A stretch of 10,906 nucleotides of DNA from contig CAYMLQ010000187.1 of NCBI GenBank assembly GCA_964390795.1, positions 1 to 10,906 of the forward strand, in the 5' to 3' direction. Origin of the DNA: CAYMLQ01 sp964390795. Lineage in GTDB: Bacteria > Verrucomicrobiota > Kiritimatiellia > RFP12 > UBA1067. Position numbers and translations under genes: made by a program. Under the pieces are notes generated by a model that did no database searches, had not been told where the DNA came from, and was given only the letters and a program-made list of their open reading frames with translations. Positions 1-6,101 of the stretch are shown piece after piece (the stretch's first letter is position 1; each line of letters begins with the position of its first letter).

Positions 1-621
1 CTGCACCCCTACATGCCGTTCCTCACCGAGGAGCTGTGGCACCAGATGGGGTACGGCGCGGATGCCGAGACGATTATGCGGGCGCCTTGGCCCAAGGCCT
101 ACACCGACGCGCAGAACGCGGCGTGGGGCCTGAGCGCGGAGGTCACGGCGTATGTCGCGGCCAAGCGCGAGATGATCACGGCGGGCCGCGCGCTGCGGGC
201 GGACTACAATATCTCGCCCGCGCAGTTCGTGCGCTACATCGTGCAGGCGGTGGACGCCGCGTCGGCGGCCAAGCTCACGGCGGATCTTGAGACGCTCAAG
301 CAGCAGTTGCGCTCGGACAACCTGGAGATCGTCACGGGCGGCGGCGAGCGGGCCATGCCCGGCACGCTCTGCAAGCTCGGCACGATCTACCTGCCGCTCG
401 AAGGGCTGGTGGACGTCAAAGCCGAGGCCGCGCGCGTCAAGGGCGAGCTGGACAAGGCCGCCGGGTTCCTGAAGAGCGTGGAGGCCAAGCTCGGCAACGA
501 GGGGTTTGTGGCCAAGGCGCCTCCCGTGGTCATCGAGCAGCAGCGCGCCAAGCAGAAGGAGCTGACCGAGACCGTCGCGCGGCTGGAGAAGCTGTACGCG
601 ACCTTCAGCGCTGCGGGGTGA
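1..621 (+). CDS. valS: Valyl-tRNA synthetase, C-terminal part (5' end outside window)
   Basis: This is the last 206 residues of valyl-tRNA synthetase, the cytoplasmic enzyme that charges tRNA-Val. The reading frame is open from base 1, beginning LHPYMPFLTEELWHQ. That is the conserved segment near the start of the class I anticodon-binding domain of ValRS and its relatives. The anticodon-binding helices run to about residue 125. The last ~65 residues (from VDVKAEAARVKGEL to the stop) are charged and heptad-like, with KAPPVVIEQQRAKQKEL, and match the C-terminal coiled-coil arm specific to ValRS, which separates it from IleRS and LeuRS. The catalytic domain lies upstream of the window. Codon use is very GC-rich, like the other housekeeping genes here. 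The next gene starts 19 bases after the stop on the same strand. Confidence 0.96.
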   Translation: MHPYMPFLTEELWHQMGYGADAETIMRAPWPKAYTDAQNAAWGLSAEVTAYVAAKREMITAGRALRADYNISPAQFVRYIVQAVDAASAAKLTADLETLKQQLRSDNLEIVTGGGERAMPGTLCKLGTIYLPLEGLVDVKAEAARVKGELDKAAGFLKSVEAKLGNEGFVAKAPPVVIEQQRAKQKELTETVARLEKLYATFSAAG

Positions 622-628
622 TCCGTTT

Positions 629-632
629 GGAG
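629..632 (+). promoter_or_regulatory. Ribosome binding site of the ATPase gene
   Basis: GGAG lies 8 bases before the ATG at 641, in the short gap after the valS stop. It supports 641 as the start. No convincing promoter is visible between valS and this gene. The cassette may therefore be read from a promoter inside valS or by read-through from valS. Confidence 0.6.
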
Positions 633-640
633 ACGCCAAT

Positions 641-1723
641 ATGCTTACAAGATTCCAGGTTGAACGCTTTCGCGGCATCCAGTCGATGGATCTCGATGGG
701 CTGAAGACCGTCAATGTGTTTGTCGGTAAGAACAACTGCGGGAAAACGAGCGTTTTGGAGGCCCTGTGGTTCTGGTCCTGCGTGAGACGTCCGGATGTTT
801 CTTGGGTCATTAATAGCGCGCGTGAACTGGATGTGAGTGGTTCGGATCACTTGCTGTCGCTCTTTTATAGGCAGGACGTGCGACAGCCGTTCAAATTGAC
901 CGCATCACAAGACGACGGGCAAACGCTCACGGTAGAAGCGCGTCCTTTCGTTTCCAAGGAGAGGAAAATATACGCTTCGAGTGGGGAAAGGAACGCTTCG
1001 CTCCTCCAAGTGAGGGAATCTGGTCTTAACACGGATACGTCGCTGGATGGTTTGGATGTCTTTTCAAGCGATGCAGAGGGCATGACGGATCCCTGTTACA
1101 GGGTGCGGTATGATCCGGAGAGTCACTCGTTTAAGAGTATGCTGTCGGCAGACCGCATCGCACAAATGCCGCGTGTTAAGCTGATTTCTTCTCGCGGACG
1201 CGCTGCGATGGCGGATCAAGATTTTGGAAAAGTCGTCGAAGAAAACCGCGAGCGTGAGCTTGTTGAAGTGTTGAAGGCCTTTTCGCCCAACATCCAAGGC
1301 ATTAAGTTTGGCGGAGCAAAGAAAACGATTCTGATTGACGAAGGCGGCCCGACCAGTTTGCCTTTGGCGTTAATGGGTGACGGGGTCGTCAGAGCGGTTA
1401 CTTTGCTCGCATCCGTCGTTGAAATGAGCGGAGGAGTTGTACTCGTTGACGAGATCGACAATGGTATTCATGCCGGAGCGTTGGGTTCTTTTTGGGAAGC
1501 CGTCGTTTCGTTCGCATGCCGAAATAACACGCAGATAGTTGCGACAACACACAGTTGGGAGTCTTTGCAGTGTCTTAAGACCGTTTTGGATCGCGACGAA
1601 ACGGGGCAAGCCCAGACCTCGGTGTTCAACCTTGTCCGAAGGGGTGAGGATAAGATCTTCGTCTATCCATACGAGTACCCTGATTTTAAAAACGTCATCG
1701 AGACAGGGGTGGATATTCGATGA
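641..1723 (+). CDS. AAA ATPase of the OLD/RecF-like (AAA_15/AAA_21) type
   Basis: A 360-residue SMC/ABC-like ATPase. The start LTRFQVERFRGIQSMDLDGL is the usual first strand of RecF/OLD ATPases. The Walker A motif is GKNNCGKTS at residues 29-37 (Lys35). A signature-like motif MGDGV is at 245-249, Walker B VVLVDEID at 266-273 (Asp270, Glu271), and the H-loop TTHS at 302-305 (His304). All catalytic elements are present. Only ~210 residues separate Walker A from the signature motif, so there is no long coiled coil as in SMC or RecN. The protein ends soon after the H-loop and has no C-terminal TOPRIM domain, unlike full-length OLD or GajA. A TOPRIM domain is instead encoded by the next gene, which overlaps this one by ATGA. 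This is the split arrangement of PARIS (AriA/AriB) and similar pairs. The gene is clearly less GC-rich than valS, suggesting transfer. The ATPase call is firm; a defence role is inferred from the pairing. Confidence 0.9.
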   Translation: MLTRFQVERFRGIQSMDLDGLKTVNVFVGKNNCGKTSVLEALWFWSCVRRPDVSWVINSARELDVSGSDHLLSLFYRQDVRQPFKLTASQDDGQTLTVEARPFVSKERKIYASSGERNASLLQVRESGLNTDTSLDGLDVFSSDAEGMTDPCYRVRYDPESHSFKSMLSADRIAQMPRVKLISSRGRAAMADQDFGKVVEENRERELVEVLKAFSPNIQGIKFGGAKKTILIDEGGPTSLPLALMGDGVVRAVTLLASVVEMSGGVVLVDEIDNGIHAGALGSFWEAVVSFACRNNTQIVATTHSWESLQCLKTVLDRDETGQAQTSVFNLVRRGEDKIFVYPYEYPDFKNVIETGVDIR

Positions 1724-2361
1724 AACGGCGCAGTATTTTTGTGGAAGGCAAGGAAGATGAGGCATTTGTTAAGGAAGCGCTTAGTCGGACTGTTTTCACA
1801 AAGCTTGAAGGGAGTTTGGTAGAGGTTTGCGGCGGCTGGGCCAAACTGGCAAACTCCAGCGTTCAAAAAAAAGTGGACAACGGGGACGTCGTTTTGATTG
1901 TTTTTGACGCAGATGATGACCAAAGAGACAGGGAATTTGGAGGCAATCAGAAACGCTTGGATGCCATTCGCAAGAAGCTGGGCGAATCGCTTTTCTCCCG
2001 TGTCCACGTCTTCCTGTTTCCCGATAACCGATCAGATGGTGACTTAGAAACACTTCTGGAAAAAATGGTTCGAGGCGAACACCGAGCGATCATTGAAGAG
2101 TGTTGGGCCGGATATCAGCGATGTTTGAACAGCAAGGCCTACAACTCACCCACTCAGAAATCCAAGATGCGTGAATATGCTGCAGCCATTGATTCTAGCG
2201 TGTGGGGGTATCAAGGTTATAACAAGGCATTCGCGAACGACAAAATCTGGGATTGGTCGTCCTCCGCCCTCAAACCTCTGAGAGCATTTTTTCGAGAGAA
2301 ATTGGAAGATCCGCAGGGTTCGGGTTGTTGCGGACAACATGTGCTGGTGGAGGATCAGTGA
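1720..2361 (+). CDS. TOPRIM-fold protein, DUF3226/DUF4435-like, partner of the upstream ATPase
   Basis: A 213-residue protein. Residues 5-13 (SIFVEGKED) form a hydrophobic strand followed by the invariant TOPRIM glutamate (Glu9) and glycine. VVLIVFDADDD at 57-67 gives the second strand with the acidic DxDxD metal-binding cluster (Asp63, Asp65, Asp67). FLFPDNRSDGDLETLLE at 98-114 is the segment typical of DUF3226-type OLD-like TOPRIM proteins. A C-terminal DKIWDWSSSALKPLRAFF (174-191) also fits that family. Such domains are Mg-dependent nucleases in OLD systems, and the metal ligands are kept here, so it is plausibly an effector nuclease. The start ATG overlaps the ATPase stop (ATGA, 1720-1723), with a purine-rich GGGGTGG about 8 bases upstream, so its synthesis is probably coupled to the ATPase. 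Base composition is close to 50% GC, like the ATPase and unlike the flanks. Nuclease activity and target are inference. Confidence 0.82.
   Translation: MKRRSIFVEGKEDEAFVKEALSRTVFTKLEGSLVEVCGGWAKLANSSVQKKVDNGDVVLIVFDADDDQRDREFGGNQKRLDAIRKKLGESLFSRVHVFLFPDNRSDGDLETLLEKMVRGEHRAIIEECWAGYQRCLNSKAYNSPTQKSKMREYAAAIDSSVWGYQGYNKAFANDKIWDWSSSALKPLRAFFREKLEDPQGSGCCGQHVLVEDQ
2349..2353 (+). promoter_or_regulatory. Ribosome binding site that fixes the start of the TPR gene
   Basis: GGAGG lies 7 bases before the ATG at 2361. The reading frame is open farther upstream to an ATG at 2253. That longer start would overlap the TOPRIM gene by over 100 bases and give an N-terminus with no TPR character. The strong site here, with the TGATG stop-start overlap, points to 2361. 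Confidence 0.7.
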
Positions 2362-3389
2362 TGCAGTCGACAGAGAGTATGGGCGATCATTTCGCGGACG
2401 ATGAAGACGTGCTCGACGAGCGAGTCAATGAGCGTGCTTTGGACTGTTTCCTTCGCGCGGTTCAGTGCCTTGAGAAAAGGGATGAGGACGGCGCGATCCA
2501 GGCATACGGTGAGGTGCTCAGAGAGCCAGACCCTTCTGCAATCTTTCATTCGCGATCGTTGCTGGAGAGGGGGCGGCTCTATGGTAAGCAGGGGCGCGAC
2601 GCGGAGGCGTTTGCGGAGTATGATGCCGTGCTTGCCCTGCCTGACGTGAGTCCCGATGCGAAGGCGGATGCGCACATCGCGCGGGCGGATCTGCTCGGCT
2701 TGTCTGGAAAAGGCGTGGAGGCGCTGCGCGAATACGACGCAGCCCTTAGCGTTCCCGGAGCGTCTCCGGGCCAGCGCTATGATGCCCTCAGCCGTCGGGC
2801 GTTAACCTGCCACGAATTGGGACGAGATTCGGCGGCTCTGGATGACTACTCGGCGGCGCTGGCCGTTTCTGGGCTTCCGCTAGCGGAGAAGGCTGACAGC
2901 TACTTTGCACGGGGTTTGCTGTTCAAGGACGCCGGCAAGGCGGAGGCTGCGCTCCGCGACTTTGGCTCGGTGATAGCCGCGAAGGACATCGAAGCCGAAC
3001 TGAAAATTAAGGCGCTGGCTCAGCGCGCCCAAATTTACGGGGAACTGAAGCGGCATGAGTTGGCCGTCAAAGATCTCTCTTGCGGGCTAGACGCGTTTGT
3101 ACTTTCCGTGCCGTTTAAGACGCTCCTGCTCTTGGAGCGAAGCGCGCAGTACATGGCGCTGAAGAAGGAGAATGAGGCGCTTCGCGATCTGACCGAGGTG
3201 ATTAACGCGCCTGGCGTCGATGTGAGGATTAGACTGGCAGCCCGAATGACTCGGATTGTCTTGTACAAGGCCACCGGGAAACGAGAGAAGGCTGTCAAGG
3301 ACTGTAACGCCGTTTTGTCTCATCCAGACGCTTCCGAGGAGATGAAGAGTTCTGCGCAAGGACTGCTCGACCTATTGGAGACGTATTGA
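2361..3389 (+). CDS. TPR-repeat protein, third gene of the ATPase-TOPRIM cassette
   Basis: A 342-residue soluble protein with no signal peptide or membrane segment. After an acidic N-terminus (residues 1-25) it consists almost entirely of about eight helix-turn-helix repeats with a period of ~38 residues. They begin near residues 26, 66, 105, 143, 181, 219, 258 and 295. The repeats show the TPR pattern of small residues in helix A (for example FARGLLFKDAGKAEAAL) and ALRDF/ALREYDAAL in helix B. The period exceeds the canonical 34 because of a 4-residue-longer loop. The last residues (LLDLLETY) look like a capping helix. Such superhelices bind peptides or partner proteins, and no catalytic motif is visible. 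Its ATG shares a base with the TOPRIM stop (TGATG), so it is very likely co-translated with the ATPase and nuclease. Its GC content is higher than theirs, nearer the host's, so it could have a different origin. A sensor or regulator role is a guess. Confidence 0.88.
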   Translation: MQSTESMGDHFADDEDVLDERVNERALDCFLRAVQCLEKRDEDGAIQAYGEVLREPDPSAIFHSRSLLERGRLYGKQGRDAEAFAEYDAVLALPDVSPDAKADAHIARADLLGLSGKGVEALREYDAALSVPGASPGQRYDALSRRALTCHELGRDSAALDDYSAALAVSGLPLAEKADSYFARGLLFKDAGKAEAALRDFGSVIAAKDIEAELKIKALAQRAQIYGELKRHELAVKDLSCGLDAFVLSVPFKTLLLLERSAQYMALKKENEALRDLTEVINAPGVDVRIRLAARMTRIVLYKATGKREKAVKDCNAVLSHPDASEEMKSSAQGLLDLLETY

Positions 3390-3428
3390 GCTGCACGCGG
3401 TTTGGCCTCCTTTGCGCCCAGTGGGTCA

Positions 3429-3458
3429 TTGGACAGTAAAAGACGATTGGCGTATTTA
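3429..3458 (+). promoter_or_regulatory. Possible sigma-70-type promoter for the glycosyl hydrolase-like gene
   Basis: TTGGAC (3429-3434) and TATTTA (3453-3458) are separated by 18 bases in the 85-base gap after the TPR gene. If used, the transcript would start only about 10 bases before the ATG at 3475. The gap also shows no clear terminator hairpin, so read-through from the upstream cassette is possible. Confidence 0.3.
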
Positions 3459-3474
3459 ACGAGCGGGAACACGG

Positions 3475-5412
3475 ATGAAACGATGGCTGACGGTTAGTTT
3501 ATGTGCGCTGGCGCTGGCAGCGTGTGCGGCGGCTGCGCCGGTGGCGGTAGTGCAGGGGCGCGAGTCGCTGGCCGTGGGCGAGCGCCGGTTCGCGCAGGCA
3601 CTGGCGCGGCATGTGGAGCGCTGGTATCGCGAGGCGGGCGTGGAGTCCGTGCTGACGGATGACGCGGACCTGAAGAACGCGCTGGCGGGCAAGAAAGTCG
3701 CGGTGCTGGTCTATGTCGCGCTGCCGACGGCGGAGCAGGTGGGCGCGCTCTCGGCGTTTGTGGGGCGCGGCGGCAAGCTGATTGTCTGTTACTCCTCATC
3801 GCCCGCGCTGGCGTCGCTGATGGGTTTCCACAGCGTGGGGTATCAGAAAGGCTCGACGGACGGGCGCTGGTCGCAGATGCGTTTCAGCGGCGCGCCGCCG
3901 CGTGGCGTGCCGGAGTCGATCTTACAAACGTCGCAGAACCTGTTCGTGGTGCAGCCGGTGGCGGGTCGTTCGCAGGTGATGGCGTGGTGGCATGACCGGC
4001 AGGGGCGGCAGATGCAGGAGCCGGCGTGGCTCTCCTCGCCGGCTGGGTATTGGATGACGCACGTGCTGACGGCGGACGGCGACGCGGACGCCAAGGGCAG
4101 GCTGCTGCTGGCGTTGGCCGCGGCGAACGACCCCGCGTTGTGGCAGCCGGCTGCGGCGCGCGTGCTGCAGCTCGCGAGGCGGGTGGGCGGACTGACGGAT
4201 GCGGCTGGGCTGACGGCGCTGGTCGCCAAGGTCGCTGACCCGGCGCAGCGCGCGCGGGCGTCGGCTGCGGCGCAGGCCGCGCAGAAGAAGGAGCGCGAGG
4301 CCGCGCAATTGCTGGCCGCGGGAAAAGGATACGAGGCGTGGCTGGCGGCCAACGAGCTGCGCGCGCGGATGTACGAGGTGTACGGCATGGCGCAGCCCTC
4401 GCGCAAGGGCGAGATCCGCGCGGTGTGGGATCACTCGGGCATGGGGCTTTATCCGGGCGAGTGGGGCCGGACCTGCAAGCTGCTGAAGGACGCGGGCTTC
4501 TCCGACCTTTACGTGAACGTGGCGGGCGCCGGGTTCGCGCACTACGCCAGCGCGGTGCTGCCGCGGTCGCGCGTGTTCGACGAGCAGGGCGACCAGTTGG
4601 CAGCCTGCGTGGCGGCGGCCAAACCGCTGGGGCTCCGCGTCCACGCGTGGCTGCTCTGCTTCTCGACCGAAGGCGCGACGCCGGAGCGGATCGAGGTGTT
4701 CCGAAAGCGCGGCTGGCTGCTCTCGAACCCGGACGGCTCGGCGCGGGCGTGGCTCGATCCAGCGGTGCCGGAACTGCGCGCCTATCTGGTGAGCGCGGTG
4801 CGCGAGATGGCGGTGAATTACAAGACTGACGGCGTGCATCTGGACTTCGTGCGCTACCCCGATTTCGCGTCGAGCCTGGGGCCGACGGTCAAAGCCCGTT
4901 TTGAAAAGGAGGCGGGGCGGCGTGCGGCGGACTGGCCTGAGGATGTGAAAAGCGGGGCCCTGCGCGCGACATTCATCAGGTGGCGTGCGGAACAGGTGTC
5001 GGATCTGGTGCAGGCGGCGCGGCGGACGGTCAAGCGCGACGCGCCGGGCAAGCTGCTGACCGCGGCGGTGTTCGGCAAGTATCCCTCCTGCGTGGATGCG
5101 GTGGGGCAGGATTGGGAGTCGTGGATCAACATCGGTCTGGTGGACTACGTGGCTCCGATGAACTACACCGAGGATCTGACTAAATTTAACGAGTGGCTGG
5201 CGCAGCAGACGCGCACGCGCAAGCAGGCGCTGAAAGTGCTGCCGGGCATCGGCGTGACGGCGGCGGAGAGCCGGCTGGACGCGGCCCAGGTGATCGACCA
5301 GATCCAGGCGTCGCGGCGCGCGGGGTGCCCCGGCTTTGCGCTGTTCGATTTGGACACCACGCTGCGGCAGGAGATCCTGCCGGTGCTGCGCATGGGCGTG
5401 ACAGCGCCGTAG
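3475..5412 (+). CDS. Secreted family-10-like glycosyl hydrolase (GHL10), probable lipoprotein
   Basis: A 645-residue exported protein. Residues 1-17 (MKRWLTVSLCALALAAC) form a signal peptide ending in a lipobox LAAC, so it is probably a lipoprotein anchored at Cys17. Residues ~22-120 form an alpha/beta region (VAVVQGRES..., KVAVLVYVALPT..., GGKLIVCYSS) resembling amidotransferase-like/ThuA-type domains. A stretch rich in Ala, Arg and Lys around 240-300 acts as linker. The catalytic-type domain starts near residue 317 (KGEIRAVWDHSGMGLYPGEW). It has the GHL10 (PF02638) barrel motifs: LYVNVAGAGFAHY, VHAWLLCFST, DGVHLDFVRYP (452-462) and VAPMNYTED (559-567). The acidic residues in these strand ends are typical of the family. 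The substrate is unknown; relatives are thought to act on cell-surface or complex glycans. The ribosome site is weak. Codon use is strongly GC-rich. It converges with the broken gene on the other strand, with only ~10 bases between its stop and that remnant. Confidence 0.86.
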   Translation: MKRWLTVSLCALALAACAAAAPVAVVQGRESLAVGERRFAQALARHVERWYREAGVESVLTDDADLKNALAGKKVAVLVYVALPTAEQVGALSAFVGRGGKLIVCYSSSPALASLMGFHSVGYQKGSTDGRWSQMRFSGAPPRGVPESILQTSQNLFVVQPVAGRSQVMAWWHDRQGRQMQEPAWLSSPAGYWMTHVLTADGDADAKGRLLLALAAANDPALWQPAAARVLQLARRVGGLTDAAGLTALVAKVADPAQRARASAAAQAAQKKEREAAQLLAAGKGYEAWLAANELRARMYEVYGMAQPSRKGEIRAVWDHSGMGLYPGEWGRTCKLLKDAGFSDLYVNVAGAGFAHYASAVLPRSRVFDEQGDQLAACVAAAKPLGLRVHAWLLCFSTEGATPERIEVFRKRGWLLSNPDGSARAWLDPAVPELRAYLVSAVREMAVNYKTDGVHLDFVRYPDFASSLGPTVKARFEKEAGRRAADWPEDVKSGALRATFIRWRAEQVSDLVQAARRTVKRDAPGKLLTAAVFGKYPSCVDAVGQDWESWINIGLVDYVAPMNYTEDLTKFNEWLAQQTRTRKQALKVLPGIGVTAAESRLDAAQVIDQIQASRRAGCPGFALFDLDTTLRQEILPVLRMGVTAP

Positions 5413-6101
5413 GACGCCTACTGCCATCCAACTGCTGCTTGATGGTAAAGAGCTGTGCATAAAACTTAATCGTTTGCCGTCTGAGCAATTCTTCTTTGGA
5501 CCAAGGCTCCCAGCGAGATTCTACGTATTTCGTGAAATACGCTTTCACATGGTTCTGCCGGGCGTATTCGGCCAGAAGAACGGTTTTACGGGGGTGTATC
5601 GGCTCCTTGTCTTTGTCTGCTTCCGGTACCATTGTTATTAATGATGACCTGTGTGTCCCTGCGGCAATCAGGTCTTTGCCCTCGATGGACTCCAATAAGC
5701 GTGGCCGCTCGTTTGGATTTGAGGAAATCAGAATCCAAGGCTTCAAGAGTGCGATACCATTTTCTGGAGGCGTCGTCGCGTTCAGCCGTTCGACAGCGAG
5801 CCAGATGTCCTCTTCGTCGGAATCCGTTTCAATGTTCAGCGTCACACCGGGAAGCCCGTGCAATGAGTGCTCGTGAAGGACAAAGGTCGACTGTTGTGTG
5901 ACGGTCGCGGCTGGTTTAGTACGCAGTTTAGTCGTTTGCTGCGCGAATTCGATGAGATCGACAAGACGTTGGTGCTCGTGTGTCAAAGAGGCGTAGCGAT
6001 CTCGAAAAGGCTGACCCTGGCTGGTTCGACGCGATCTCGTCATTCGCTGCGATGTCGGGTGACGAAAGGGCGTCAAGGGGATCGGTTTCGGGTGTGGTCA
6101 T
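5413..6101 (-). pseudogene. Frameshifted and 3'-truncated remnant of a large protein downstream of the KilA-N gene (possibly helicase/AAA type)
   Basis: The natural start is the ATG at 6101-6099, which overlaps the KilA-N stop (ATGA). It reads MTTPETDPLDALSSPDIAAN and on to GSAF at ~6006. There the frame is lost at a run of four T on the - strand (6005-6008). Removing one T joins it to a second open frame: FRDRYASLTHEHQRLVDLI and onward through TDSDEEDIWLAVERL, YVESRWEPWSKEELLRRQ and FYAQLFTIKQQLDG. That sequence stops making sense at about 5423. Beyond it the frame merely runs antisense through the hydrolase gene to 5186 and becomes low-complexity Pro/Ala/Arg. What remains is ~225 residues of an N-terminus. 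The segment FYAQLFTIKQQLDG reminds me of N-terminal regions of long AAA/superfamily-1 helicase-like proteins, but I see no Walker motif in the remnant and hold this loosely. It is clearly part of the KilA-N operon. Confidence 0.7.

Noticed and set aside
2253..2360. Longer N-terminus for the TPR protein starting at 2253
   Set aside because: It would overlap the TOPRIM gene in another frame by over 100 bases. The start at 2361 has a strong GGAGG and a TGATG overlap.
5186..5412. C-terminal extension of the broken gene past position 5413
   Set aside because: This part is only the antisense of the hydrolase gene and gives a Pro/Ala/Arg-rich sequence unlike the preceding residues.
3922..5460. A 512-codon open frame on the - strand
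   Set aside because: It is antisense to the glycosyl hydrolase-like gene. The product is Arg/His/Pro/Leu-rich with no recognisable motif.
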